Shown in pieces: positions 11,101 to 21,544 of a stretch of 64,000 bases of DNA; the stretch's first letter is position 1, and each line of letters begins with the position of its first letter. The position numbers were made by a program, and so were the translations under genes. The notes below the pieces were generated by a model. The model was not told where the DNA came from, did no database searches, and saw nothing but the letters and a program-made list of their open reading frames with translations. Source of the DNA: Trichomonas vaginalis G3 (lineage: Eukaryota > Parabasalia > Trichomonadida > Trichomonadidae); contig NC_067206.1 in the NCBI RefSeq assembly GCF_026262505.1, positions 39,631,660 through 39,695,659 on the forward strand, in the 5' to 3' direction.

Positions 11101-11906
11101 ATCTCTATATGGTTCTTTTTTGGTTTGCCTTTCTTTTACATCTGACATCGTTAAGCCTTCATATTCTGTTAAATCATACATCTTTATTTCAGTAAGATTC
11201 TTTATGTTTGTCAAGAAGAAGTCATAGTGCATTTCAACAATACCTGCAGCATTTGCTTCTATCTCTGATATAAAGTTCTCCTTCAAGAGCTGATGTAGTA
11301 ATGTTCCAATATTATTGAGGTTTAACGTAGAACATTCATACTTTCCACCAAGTTTATAACATACCATCCATCTCTGTTGTGAGTTTATTTTAATTTTCTC
11401 TAAGAGTCTCATGAAAACCTTACCGAATATTTTGTGTAATAGTCTCTGTTTGGTTCATCTAAAGCTTCGATGTTAAAGTCAATGAGTCTATTGCCTGACT
11501 TCACATTTCTCTTCCTATTCTCTTCATCTTTCTTTAACCATCTCTCACCTTCTTTTGGTTTGTCGTCAATGGAACGAATGACATCGTTAGCTTTGCGAAC
11601 TTGTTCTATAGCACTTTTAAACATCTCTCTTCTCTGTTGTTTCAGTGTGTCGTCTCTTCTTCTTGTTTCACCAACGTTTGCATTTGTTATGTCAAACATT
11701 TCTCTTCTTACTTCATGAGGTATTGAACGTCTATGATATAAGTCAATAGCAACGTCATTTAAAGGAAAAGTTCTTGCATGGACTTCGTCCTCGCCGCGTT
11801 GCGGCTTTATGAACTCATGAATTCTATCATAACTTATTGCACCATTATAGTCTTTAATTGAAGTCAGCGAGTGCTTTTTTGTTTGTCGCGTAATGTTTTG
11901 CAACAT
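8199..11906 (-). pseudogene. polB: Protein-primed family-B DNA polymerase of Polinton M1 (broken)
   Basis: About 3.7 kb encoding the polymerase that would copy the element from protein-primed ends. The polymerase motifs are visible: DAVSLYPSAI (motif A, DxxSLYP), the motif B region with LNSIYGKT, and YQDTDSMHI (motif C, DTDS). Upstream blocks such as VFFADFECSTDGFHK carry the 3'-5' exonuclease DFE signature. The N-terminal third is charged and weakly conserved, as in other Maverick polymerases. The gene has about five breaks and reads as a fossil. M2 has no counterpart in this window. Confidence 0.9.
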
Positions 11907-12067
11907 CTATGTTAGCTTCTGTAAGAAGTTGTTTATTTCCGAGTGTTCTAACTTAGACAACTTCCGATACATCTTTAGTAGGAAATAAAAAAATATTTTT
12001 TTGAAAAAATTAGATTAGATTTTTTAAGTTATTTTTCAAATAATTAATATTTTTATTTAAGAAACAC

Positions 12068-12530
12068 ATGCAAGATTGCAAGTTCTTTTCATACAATGCT
12101 CTCGCTGACTGCCATCAAGAATGAGTTTCAATGCTTCAAAATGTTAATGTTATCTTTAACAAGAAGTTTGTGAAAGAATCTAAGTTTGGTCAGTATGTCA
12201 GACCATTAGCTATCGTCATTGACCGCAAACGTTATACTTCACAAGAGTAGCAGTAGTTTGAAACAAAAGAGTTTCTTCGTGAATGTCAAAGATACTCATT
12301 ATACTGTCATAAAGAACTCTAACATTGACTTCTTCAGTATTGCTATGAATCTTTCCGAACAGAAAGAATATAAGAAGGGTGAAACAAATGTGAAATATTA
12401 TCCTTCATCTCTGAAGACAATAACGAACAAAGATGTTATACAGAAATTCTTACCAAAGGTTGAAGAAGCTTCTATTGACATTGACGAAGGAAGTGAAATG
12501 GTTGAAGAAATTGACCCTGACGTCATTTAA
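12068..12530 (+). pseudogene. Unknown protein of Polinton M1 (broken)
   Basis: A region of about 150 codons with protein-like composition (FVNVKDTHYTVIKNSNIDFF in the middle, an acidic tail EEASIDIDEGSEMVEE at the end). No family recognised. It lies between the polymerase gene and a small minus-strand gene and appears to have about two breaks. Confidence 0.35.
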
Positions 12531-12548
12531 GCAAAAATATATTTTTGG

Positions 12549-12764
12549 TTAGTCTTCATATCGATATTTTACAACAATTCCCCAATGTATAAACTTTTCA
12601 TACGCTTTTTCATAAGCTTTATATACCTTCAGAAATTTTGCATAATCTTTAGAAGCATTTAGATATTGTTTAAATGCTTTATATACCTTCAGAAATTTTG
12701 CATAATCTTTTACATGTTGTTCGTTCTCTTCTTCTGTCATGAGTTCCGAATATTCTAAATTCAT
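12549..12764 (-). CDS. 71-residue protein with an internal tandem repeat, Polinton M1
   Basis: Short open frame starting MNLEYSELMTEEENEQHV. It contains two copies of the helical motif DYAKFLKVYKA, encoded by an exact 35-bp direct repeat (12616-12650 and 12676-12710, period 60 bp). High Lys, Tyr and Glu content suggests an alpha-helical binding protein. No family recognised; it could also be the product of a recent local duplication. Confidence 0.45.
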   Translation of the reverse strand: MNLEYSELMTEEENEQHVKDYAKFLKVYKAFKQYLNASKDYAKFLKVYKAYEKAYEKFIHWGIVVKYRYED

Positions 12765-12819
12765 GTTCTTTCATATGAGATAAAATTTTATAAAAAAATA
12801 AAATTAGCTTAGATTTTTT

Positions 12820-13635
12820 TATTCTTCCTCTTTGAAGTTATCGAAATATTCTGTTATTTTTTCCTTCAGTAATGGTAAGTCTTCTTTGAATGTAAGTATT
12901 GTGCAACCTTTGATGTCATAGTGTGTTTGAGGAAGAGTACTTTTGACAATTTCCTTTATTTGCTCATTCGGTGTCATTGAAATCGGTAAGTTTTCACGAT
13001 AGAACCATTTCTGTCAGATTGTAAATTTAGCGAGGTCATAAAAGCTCTTGTTGTTTCTTCTGACTAAATGCAACATAACCATATCTTTATCTTCTTCTTT
13101 CTCCAACTCTTCAGCGTAAATCATATACTTAACTTTTCCTTTCCTTTTGGTACTGAACGCGGTATTCTTTTCTGTATGCTTTTGTCTTTGGATTCAATGA
13201 CTTCATCTTTTGCTTGAAGTTTCTTTTCCATCTCTCCACGTTCTGCTTTATATAGTTCATCTAACATCATGAAAATATAACAAGCATAACGAGGTGAAGC
13301 CCACATTGCTACAGCATTTACTAAAAGTCTATGAACATAATAACCTTTCAAACCAGGTGCCAAATTCTTGCGATTTTCGTACGGAATCTCTTCTCTCGGT
13401 TTTCCGAGGGAAGCAATCATATGAGGAAATTCTTCTAAAAGTTCTTTTGTCTGTTGGTTTTCAAACCAATGATATGCTTGCTTTGTAGAACGAAGAGCAT
13501 TCATTATACTTTGCATTTGTACATATCATCTTTGACGAACGAATGAGCGAAGTTGTTTGTTATATTGTATGTATTCGTATTCTTCATTTATGGCTTCATG
13601 AATATAGCAGTTGTTGTGTTCTCTGATGTTGACAT
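12820..13635 (-). pseudogene. KilA-N domain protein of Polinton M1 (broken)
   Basis: The region encodes a KilA-N DNA-binding domain, recognised by GYYVHRLLVNAVAMWASPRY, followed by a charged coiled coil (KKLQAKDEVIESKDKS) and a strand-rich C-terminus. KilA-N proteins are common in large DNA viruses, phages and T. vaginalis Mavericks and are thought to be regulators. The 5' leader carries the element GTATGTAAAGACAGTAATG shared with two neighbouring genes and one M2 gene. Broken, about three breaks. Confidence 0.7.
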
Positions 13636-13723
13636 TACTGTCTTTACATACAAAATAAAAAAATAAATAAAAATAAAACTAACTTTATTTTCTGACTTTC
13701 ACAAAAGACCAAAAATAAACGCT

Positions 13724-14335
13724 TTACATGTATTTTTCAGCAACTTCGTCAAATAATTTTATAGCTTTATCTATCTCATCTACTTCAAACGTTTCTTTAC
13801 CTTTCATGGGAGCACCATACATTTTCTCAAACTTTTCAAGTAGTTCTGTTTCTGCAGCTCTCATATCATTAACGAACACAACCTTGACTCTATTGACTGT
13901 ACTGTCATATCTTTGAGTTATATTATATGTTCTTCCTATCTTATATCTTTTTGTGTTGAAGTCCTTCGGTTTCTGAACGATATAAAGTAAGCCTTCACTG
14001 CAACGTTCCGTATCGAATGAACCATATGTTATGAAGTTATATCCAACAACTGGGTCTAACCATAACAAAACTATTGGTATAAGACTTTTGTCTATAAGAT
14101 ATGCTCTTGTTCCATGAAATGCTACTGATATCATAAGCTCAGGATTTCTTGTCAAAATTTTCTGAGTTGAAGCATTTCTAACCCAGTCGTTTGTTTTCTT
14201 TCCAGATGGAGATATAATGTCTGACAAAGAATATTTGTTGTATTTCTTTGAGTATCTTACGTTTAAATCACCTATTCTAACCACTTTGGTGTCATTGTCT
14301 ATCTTTCTAACTGTTTCAAACTCAATGTTTGTCAT
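13724..14335 (-). CDS. KilA-N plus GIY-YIG-like (T5orf172-type) protein of Polinton M1
   Basis: 203 residues from the ATG at 14335; looks whole. Residues ~1-105 resemble a KilA-N domain (SDIISPSGKKTNDWVRN, then GTRAYLIDKSLIPIVLLWLD). Residues ~115-200 resemble a GIY-YIG/T5orf172 nuclease-like domain: GLLYIVQKPKD, YKIGRTYNITQRYDS (the KIGR core), and MRAAETELLEKF. Such fusions occur in large DNA viruses and are thought to bind and possibly nick DNA. It is the middle of three codirectional genes sharing the same leader. Family assignment is by motif only. Confidence 0.65.
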   Translation of the reverse strand: MTNIEFETVRKIDNDTKVVRIGDLNVRYSKKYNKYSLSDIISPSGKKTNDWVRNASTQKILTRNPELMISVAFHGTRAYLIDKSLIPIVLLWLDPVVGYNFITYGSFDTERCSEGLLYIVQKPKDFNTKRYKIGRTYNITQRYDSTVNRVKVVFVNDMRAAETELLEKFEKMYGAPMKGKETFEVDEIDKAIKLFDEVAEKYM

Positions 14336-14446
14336 TACTGTCTTTACATACAAGATAAAAATTTTTCTTAGAAAAAATTAGCGTTATTTTTCTTTCATAA
14401 GGAAATGTCAAAAATTCATGATTTTTCGTGAATTTCCTTAAGATAG

Positions 14447-15619
14447 AAAAAATAATGTTTATGTTAGCATGTTAGATCTAACACGTTTTCTAACCACTTT
14501 TCTAACATAACTATTTACAAGCGTTTTACATGGTATATGTTGCGATGGTTCATGACTTTAAACAGTTTTGTAGCTTCTATTTCTTCACGAAGGATATCAA
14601 AAATTTTAACTATGCCGAAGGTTTCTTTATATTTCTTCTTGACATCAGATAATAGGAAATCGTCAGCTGTTGGATAGTTTTTGTTCAGAAATGCTAACAT
14701 GTCCATTTTATCTTCTGCTGGCTTTTCTGCTTCTTTCTTTAAGTCTGCGTAATCGTTTCTCATTCTTTCTATCTCTTTTACTGAGTAGTTATATTTCCTC
14801 ATTGCTGCTTTACATTTTGAACATTGCGGATTCATTTTTGCGTTATACATTGAAATTTGACCTGCTAGAACAACTAAGGTGTCAATGGTTTTCTTTAACT
14901 CAAAAGTTGTTGGTTTTATTTGTCCATTCCATATTTTACATCTTTTATCTTTATCTCTTATCTGCCATACACATTCAGCAACTAATGAAACAAAGTTGTC
15001 GTATGTCTTAAACTCCCCAGATTTATATATGTCAGAGATGTTCTTATATACCATGTCGCAATCTTTGTCCATAACTTTATGGTTGCAATGATATCCTAGA
15101 AACTCATAGTTTACTTTACGTATGAACTTCTTTATTTCTACTGAGTCAGTTGGTTTCACTTCTATTTCATCGAATTCATGAATAGTGAGCTTTTGTTGTT
15201 GGATTTCAGGCAATTTGGGTAAATGGTCAATAATATCCTGCATGTCATAAAGATACTGTTCATTTGTTTCATCTTTCGCACTACAGTCTAAATTACTTGT
15301 TAAAAGTTCTTGCTTAATTCTTTGTATTTCTGTCTCAAAAGTATATGAAGAAGGAATGAAGCTTTTCATCTCTACTAACATAGATGTTGGATTCATGATT
15401 AATGAATTTGGTGAAGTTGTTGTTTGAAGTGTTGTAGAACCTATTGTTGAAATCATATCTTTACATACAAGATAAAAATTTTTCTTAGAAAAAATTAGCG
15501 TTATTTTTCTTTCATAAGGAAATGTCAAAAATTCATGATTTTCGAGAGTTTTAGACCATGTTAGAAAAGTGGTTAGAAAACGTGTTAGATCTAACATGCT
15601 AACATAAACATTATTTTTT
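14447..15619. repeat. Perfect 61-62 bp inverted repeats flanking one gene cassette
   Basis: Positions 14447-14508 and 15559-15619 are exact reverse complements and enclose the 313-codon gene. Each arm contains the inner palindrome GTTAGATCTAAC. Just outside the left arm and just inside the right arm lies an ~84-bp direct repeat (14340-14424 and 15458-15541), the shared gene leader. The arrangement looks like a small cassette inserted with its own ends, or a regulatory duplication. Confidence 0.9.
14515..15456 (-). CDS. Unknown 313-residue protein in an inverted-repeat cassette, Polinton M1
   Basis: Apparently whole from the ATG at 15456 (MISTIGSTTLQTTTSP). The N-terminus is Ser/Thr-rich. The middle has a helical region with GYHCNHKVMDKDCDMVYKNI, then AECVWQIRDKDKRCKIWNG. 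A Cys pair (PQCSKCKAAMRK) could bind metal with the earlier Cys/His residues, and a short coiled coil follows. No family recognised. The leader is almost identical to that of the neighbouring KilA-N/GIY-YIG gene, so the two are probably co-regulated. Confidence 0.55.
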   Translation of the reverse strand: MISTIGSTTLQTTTSPNSLIMNPTSMLVEMKSFIPSSYTFETEIQRIKQELLTSNLDCSAKDETNEQYLYDMQDIIDHLPKLPEIQQQKLTIHEFDEIEVKPTDSVEIKKFIRKVNYEFLGYHCNHKVMDKDCDMVYKNISDIYKSGEFKTYDNFVSLVAECVWQIRDKDKRCKIWNGQIKPTTFELKKTIDTLVVLAGQISMYNAKMNPQCSKCKAAMRKYNYSVKEIERMRNDYADLKKEAEKPAEDKMDMLAFLNKNYPTADDFLLSDVKKKYKETFGIVKIFDILREEIEATKLFKVMNHRNIYHVKRL

Positions 15620-15704
15620 GGTCATTAATATATAAAATAAATGGTACCATTAATGATATCATGACTGTTCTCGTTCATGTCTGATTTACATCTAATGAAA
15701 AAGT

Positions 15705-16789
15705 TTAGAAGAATTTTCTTATTCTTTCTGGCATATTTTTGTCTTTCCAGTACTCCAGCTCTAATGGTCCCAGATGTGTTGGCTTCGACTCTCTCAAGTT
15801 CTTAGATGGTATAACATCTTCAACGCCTCCTTCATATCTTACTTTATAAGTGTCATCGTTTGTGTTATAGCCAAGTATTTCAATAACCACTCCTCGCTTT
15901 GCTTCGTCAATGGTTTTAGCAAGTTTGCCATTACTACTTTCGACTAATTTATGACGAGGGTAAATGCTATGGAGTCGTCAGCAGCTTTTATAAGATATCC
16001 ATTACCTTGCGTAGAGTCTACGATATAATAATTTCGACTTAACCTTAAACGTTTCTTTGTCAACGGTTTGTCGTCAAGAACTACACGAACTTTTGTACCA
16101 GGAATGAGGGTAAATTGTGTTGAATTTCTGATATTTTGTGTTTGGCTTCGTTTCTTTTGTATATACTTTTCTTCTTGTTGTTGTGTCATTGAATTTGGTG
16201 TATGTCCTGTTGTAGAATTTGTTGAGGAATTATATACTTCGAGAAAATGTTTCATTGTTTCTTCGGTAAAGTCTCGCTCTTGATTTAAATCTCTGAGCGT
16301 TCTTATGAAGCGATTAATGATACCTAAAATATTATGGTTATGGTCTTCAGTAGTGTAGTGAGTTATGTTATGCTTAATGAGAAATTCTGTGATTTCGTTG
16401 CTGAGGTATGCACTGTCTTGGTCTGATGTTAAAGTACTTGGGTTATGTTCTGCTACAAACTTTTGTAAAACTCTTAACACTTCACGAGTTCCTTTATTTC
16501 TCATTATATACGCAAAAGCTTTGCGAGTGTTAACATTTATGAAGATGAGGAATGGTTTATGTCCTCCTTTTCTGCTTTGAATGAGAGTGTCAAATTGGTA
16601 TGCGTCAGGAGTGTTGGAGTAAATTGGTAAAAAGTAGTCGTAAGGATTTATTTTTGTTTGATGTACAACATTTTTGTTAAAGAACCTTTTCACTTCAGCT
16701 CTGTTAGTAAATCCCGAACTCTTTGCAGCTTCATTGAATTTCTTAAAAGACCTCCATGGATGTTGTTCGAATACTTCTTTCAAGCTCAT
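15705..16789 (-). pseudogene. Retroviral-type integrase of Polinton M1 (broken)
   Basis: The region encodes the integrase that inserts Polintons. The rve core is visible: YQFDTLIQSRKGGHKPFLIF with the first acidic residue, NPSTLTSDQDSAYLSN with the second, and a helix HNILGIINRFIRTLRDLN. A C-terminal SH3/chromo-like tail includes DTYKVRYEGGVEDVIPS. The start MSLKEVFEQHPWRSF lies 68 bp from the end of the fibre gene. It appears broken, about one or two breaks. Confidence 0.85.
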
Positions 16790-16857
16790 TTATGTAAAGT
16801 TAAAGATTTCATTGAACGCGGTAAGCCTAGACCCTTTGAGTCAAGGCTCAAGCGAGT

Positions 16858-19800
16858 TCATTGAACTCGGTACCATGCGAATACAGTCACAAATGGTGGC
16901 ATATAATCTGCACCCGAGCCTGTTGGATTTGTTGTGAAAGTGTGTGAATGATTTCCTCCTGGTTCAGTTGGTCGAAAAATCTTTTTTGCTGCATTGTTAT
17001 AAGATGGAGATAAAACGTCATTGCCAGCTTCATATTCTGAGTTGTATAATGGGTGGTCTCTTAATGAGTGGCTATGGTCGCCAGAAAACTTTGTAGTTCC
17101 TGTATGAGTGTGCGGTGGAAGGTTTGTTTCTTTAATTTTCTTCGAACCACCTGTTTGCTTTGAAGAGTTCGCACAATAGAGGAATTTATCTACAATCTGT
17201 TCCCACGTACCAAAACCTAAAACACTTGCCGGATTTGTTGAATTCATTGACGTATAAATAGAGCCTATAGGATATATGGTTTCAAGAATCTGAGTCTTCA
17301 TTGTTAGAAGTTCATGTTTAACGTTTATAGTTTTATTGCCTTCTACAATATTTATATTGTTTGTTATTAAACCATTAGGAAAAGTAGGAGGATAAATTCT
17401 TTGTTCTTGTACAGTTGCACCGTCTCTTCCTGTTTTTGTTACTATTTCGATGCATGCCTTAATTTCTTTAATCTTGATTGTTTGAAATTCTTCATGCACG
17501 TGCTCTTTATCGGCTTTTCCATTAAGCGCAGCATTTACTTCCGACTTCTTTGCATAATTTTCATCTACATAAGTTTTGTCGGCTTTCTTATCTAACATTG
17601 CTGGTAGTTCGTATGCTTCAAAGTTTCTGGCATGATCTTCGATATTCCTGCAACTGTTATCTAAATTGTTTAGTGTATCTTTTACGCTTGTACTTGGATT
17701 CTCTAAAGGTGCACTTGAACCAAGGTCAAAGTTCAGTATTATGTCATCAGCTCTAACAGTAGTGAAGGATTCATGTGTATGGTTTTTGTCTGCTTTACTG
17801 TCTAAAGAAGTTTGAAGTTCATTTATATCGGAGATATTGTGTTTATGAGATTTCAAAACTTTGTTCGTTGCGTCAAGTTCATTTTTGTCAGCTTTACTTT
17901 TAATAGCATCTTCAAAAGTTATTTTTGCCTTAACTCTTAACATAAATCTTGGTTCAACTAATACACCGTTAACAAAGAAGTATGAAGCATAAATTTCAGC
18001 GTTATAACCAAATGTTTGTGGTGCTATACCTGTGTCATACTGTACAGTACAGTGTATGTCATAACCTTTAGCACGAATGAATTTATATCTTCTTTCATTA
18101 ACATTTTTCGTCTTCACTTCTTCATCCTGTGTTAAATATCCATGATAGTCCGTTATAATCTGTTCATCTGAACTTATATAATGAACATGGTTCTTGTCCG
18201 CTTTACTATTTAATGTAGCTTGAAGTTCATTTATATCGGAGATATTGTGTTTATGAGATTTCAAAACTTTGTTCATTGCGTCAATTCATTTTTGTCCGCT
18301 TTACTATTTAATGTAGCTTGAAGTTCATTTATATCGGAGATATTGTGTTTATGTTCTTTATCTGCTTTTTCGGCTAATTTCTCTTCTATCTCATTTATTT
18401 CAAGTTCATGCCTACCACCACCTCCCGAAGAAGTATTTTTCTTCAGCTCTTGAAGAACGTCCACTTCGCCATCTTTGGTGTCAATAATGAGACTTTGAGT
18501 TAAAACCTTTCCTGTCTTAATGGATGTTTGTAAAACTTCTTCTTCACCGTGTTCGGGGTCATGGTCGTCATCATATCTTGTGAAATCAGAGATGTTGTCA
18601 TACATTAAGCATATCTGTCTCAAAAGTTCTGCTATTTGAAACTGGAACGAAAGATATACAGAACTTTCATCATCTCCTAAAGTCAAGTCTGCTTTCTTAA
18701 GTATTTCTTGAATGTATGCAATGAGAACAGAGTACCTTGGAAAATATTCGAACAATATTTCATTAGCTGTTGGTTTTGGTGGTTCTTCTGGAGTTTCTGT
18801 TGGAGTTTCTGCATCTCTTGACTTCAATGCTCTTGCTCTCAAAGACCTAAATGTTAGAGCACCAGGTTTTACAAAGGACTTTATAAATGCTTTAATAGTT
18901 CCTGGTAAGTTATTGTTAGCATTAAGTAAGTTCCTTATGCTTCCATCATGTACGTCCATAGCACTATGTAAAAAATCTATACTTTTCTTGTAGTCAGCAA
19001 TAGACTGACTGTGATTTTTTAAAGATTTGTCAATACCTTTAAGCCAATCTTCATGCATGTCTGATACTGAGCCAAGAATATCATTTGCTTCCTTTAGTGT
19101 ATTTTGTGCTTCTCGTAAAGTATCCAATCCCGTACGTGCATTGTTTGCTATACGTCTTACAGTATCTATTTGACTCCTTGTTTCTTGCATCCAACCAGAT
19201 AAAGTTTTAATAGTATCGAACCATTTGAAATGAAGTTCAAAGCATTTTTAACGTCATCTAAAGCTTCTTCACCAAGTACTGCCCATATCTTTCCGATTTG
19301 GTATTGAAGAACTCCATATGAAGCAGCTGTTAAACCAGTATTTATAAGGTCCCATATCCATGATTTAGCAGTTTTTCCATCCTTTCCATCCAAACCGTTT
19401 TCGCCTTGAGGTCCTTGTATTCCTTGTATTCCTTGTGGTCCTTGTGGTCCGGTGTCACCCTTCTCTCCTTTCAGTTCATCTTTATGTTCGTTATAATATT
19501 CTAATGTCATAAGGTGTACATCATTACTGCTACCAGCAACGCCGAGAATTTGTTTCTCATTCATGACTAAATTCTTTAGGCATTTAATGTTGTCGTCAAA
19601 TCGAAAGCTCTTTAACAATTCAATGAGAACATTCAGTACTTTCACTAATGAGGCATCTACTGTTGAATTTATATATTGCACCGTTCCATCATTTATGATG
19701 GGAACCTTGCTTGTTGTAATGAATGGGTCATAAGTGTTAAAAGTATCGAAATCAATGACTTTTTTAGTTTTTACATCGTCAATGACTAAATCATTGCCTT

Positions 19801-19885
19801 CAATGGTTAAAGTTGAGTTTTCGTTTACTAGTTCATGTGCTCTTCTTGCTTCATTTGTTTCATACGCATATGCAGCAATAGTCAT
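16858..19885 (-). pseudogene. Long fibre with collagen-like, coiled and phage-collar parts, Polinton M1
   Basis: About 3 kb with fibre architecture. The N-terminal anchor (AAYAYETNEARRAHE) resembles the start of the M2 fibres. A collagen-like Gly-X-Y stretch follows (GEKGDTGPQGPQGIQGIQGP and onward), then long coiled regions and repeated HKHNISDINELQ / SKADKNH units. The C-terminal domain resembles phage tail-collar or receptor-binding tips: YPIGSIYTSMNSTNP, GTWEQIVDKFLYC, PPHTHTG, and YMPPFVTVFAWYRVQ at the very end. Such proteins are trimeric spikes. Broken, about two breaks. Confidence 0.75.
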
Positions 19886-19902
19886 ATTTTAATGAGAATA
19901 AA

Positions 19903-20679
19903 ATGTTGTTCTATTTGCAAAGTACAGACCCAAACGAATACGGGACAGTAAAGCTACAAACAAACTTAGGTCTTCAGAATGAAGCGCTTGCTTTCAGAGT
20001 TGTTGACTTTAATACTATTGCTTCATTCGTTATAACTGACGAAACAGATTTCATGGAGCTTGAAATAGATGGAAAGAAGCATGAAATAAGATTTCACAAT
20101 AATGTAGAATATAAGATGGAAACATTAGCTGGAGTGTTAAATGCTCTCATAAATACTACAATAAACAAGGATAACGAAGAAAACTTAATGAATGTTAAAC
20201 TTATTGCAGGAGTTTTGAAGTTCAGTTATGCGAAGGAGTTTAAGATAACACGAATGAGTCATAGAGTTCAATTGCTTCTGGGAGCATACCATATGACATT
20301 TCCTTTGAAAAGTGTTGACAAAACGATTGAGATGAAATCCGTTCCATACGTATGTTATGGCAATTGTTTGTACATTGAGTCTAAAATAGCTAATGTCACA
20401 GGTATTTCAGGAGTTAATAGTAAAGGTTCAGTAGAATATAAGTCTTTCTGTTATGAAGTAAATTCAATGTTCATTCCAAACGTTCCTGTCATAGTAACTC
20501 ATTTAGGTAAATGGGTTCGCATTAGTCCTCATAATTTGAAAGACATGCAATTCAGACTAGTTGACTTTCAGGGCGAGCCGGTAGAACTGAAGGCACCAGT
20601 GCGAATGACTGTTGAAGTTGACTTTTTAGAAAATATTAAATGCAACAGCTTACAAGAGAACTCAGAGCTAAAAATATAA
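19903..20679 (+). CDS. Minor capsid (penton-like) candidate of Polinton M1
   Basis: 258 residues, looks whole, starting 17 bp from the divergent fibre start. Strand-rich throughout. The C-terminal block NLKDMQFRLVDFQGEPVELK has the same form as SNIKFRITDLFDCDLEFMNE in the M2 gene at 46827-47536, and the same order (this gene beside the fibre) is kept in M2. Polintons encode a penton-like minor capsid protein, which is the best guess from position, size and beta content. I could not test the fold. Confidence 0.45.
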   Translation: MLFYLQSTDPNEYGTVKLQTNLGLQNEALAFRVVDFNTIASFVITDETDFMELEIDGKKHEIRFHNNVEYKMETLAGVLNALINTTINKDNEENLMNVKLIAGVLKFSYAKEFKITRMSHRVQLLLGAYHMTFPLKSVDKTIEMKSVPYVCYGNCLYIESKIANVTGISGVNSKGSVEYKSFCYEVNSMFIPNVPVIVTHLGKWVRISPHNLKDMQFRLVDFQGEPVELKAPVRMTVEVDFLENIKCNSLQENSELKI

Positions 20680-20908
20680 AGTATGAATGTTATGTATTAG
20701 GCATGAACTTTGGTTGTTGCTGTTTGATGAAACAAATGAGTTAGTTATGTCAGTCAAGAGAACAGAAAAAGGCGTCAAAGGCGCCGAGCGCAAAGCGCTA
20801 TATTGTGTTAGTGAAAACTGCACCAAGTCAATAAGATTAGGTTTGCATTATGAAGATGAGTTCGATACTGTTGAAGAAGTTTTGGATAGATATTACAAAT
20901 TGCTTTAA
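20640..20908 (+). pseudogene. Unknown small protein of Polinton M1 (broken)
   Basis: About 90 codons following and overlapping the end of the preceding gene. Cys-rich at the start (YECYVLGMNFGCCC), with a C-terminal segment (YEDEFDTVEEVLDRYYKLL) that looks helical. A GC-rich hairpin (20779-20799) lies inside it. No family recognised. Broken, about one break. Confidence 0.35.
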
Positions 20909-21519
20909 TTTACTAAAACATATTTCAAACAAAGCTTATATTCTGTTGAAAGTTTTGTATATTCATTCGAATATTTATACTTAAACTCAACTCCTGGAGT
21001 ACCTGGTGTTTCAATGATGCGGATGTTACCTATTTTCATGAATATTGGAGTTTGACCACAGCATTCGATTTCAGGGTCGAGATAGTCAATGACACATTGC
21101 TTTCCTGTTATTCGTGATATAATATTTTCAAGGTCCTCCTTTGTTAGAATTATTTGGTTCTTACTTATAAGATTTGTCAAAAGCTTCTTATCGTCTTTGA
21201 GTAAAATTGTTTGGTATAACTGAAGAAGGTAATGGTCTACGTTATCTGAAGGATTTGTTTGAACATTTGTGTAAGGGTTGTCGTTGGCTTCTCTTGAAAG
21301 AACTTGGTCCAGTGGTGGATACTCTAACTTAACATCTGATGTAGCGTTAGCGTTTGAAGCTGTGTTTAAATTCACCGACTTAAGATCTGGTTCTTTGTCT
21401 TTCAAACATTCTGAACTATAGTTCTTTATGACAATATTGTTTGTCGTTCGTGAGTCAACATTTGATGTTGGTTCAATTGGAACATTAACGGCACCAGCTA
21501 AGATGGATTTGCTTCTCAT
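20905..21519 (-). CDS. Conserved Polinton protein, 204 residues, M1 copy
   Basis: Looks whole. The N-terminal ~95 residues are low-complexity and Asn/Ser-rich. The C-terminal ~110 residues match the M2 protein at 45992-46333: EDLENIISRITGKQCVIDYL against ESLIHIIAILCDVQDSDVKI, IECCGQTPIF against VSCCGTVAKI, and SNEYTKLSTEYKL against NDIYNKIVDEYKI. A CCG core and a Tyr-rich C-terminal helix are shared. Function unknown; conservation between two divergent elements inside the structural block suggests a virion or assembly role. Confidence 0.6.
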   Translation of the reverse strand: MRSKSILAGAVNVPIEPTSNVDSRTTNNIVIKNYSSECLKDKEPDLKSVNLNTASNANATSDVKLEYPPLDQVLSREANDNPYTNVQTNPSDNVDHYLLQLYQTILLKDDKKLLTNLISKNQIILTKEDLENIISRITGKQCVIDYLDPEIECCGQTPIFMKIGNIRIIETPGTPGVEFKYKYSNEYTKLSTEYKLCLKYVLVN

Positions 21520-21544
21520 TTCATATAGAATAAAAACCTTTTAT

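Noticed and set aside
14670-15091. Plus-strand open frames opposite the 313-residue gene
   Set aside because: They are hydrophobic translations of the opposite strand of a lysine-rich gene, a common shadow effect.
16858-19885. Prophage or bacterial contamination because of phage-like collar domains
   Set aside because: The gene lies inside a Polinton with eukaryotic-type integrase and polymerase B, next to other Polinton genes with the same base composition, and homologous tips occur in M2.
20640-20908. Adenovirus-type cysteine protease expected in Polintons
   Set aside because: The region is Cys-rich but too short and lacks a visible His...Asp/Glu...Gln...Cys order; no protease gene was identified in either element.
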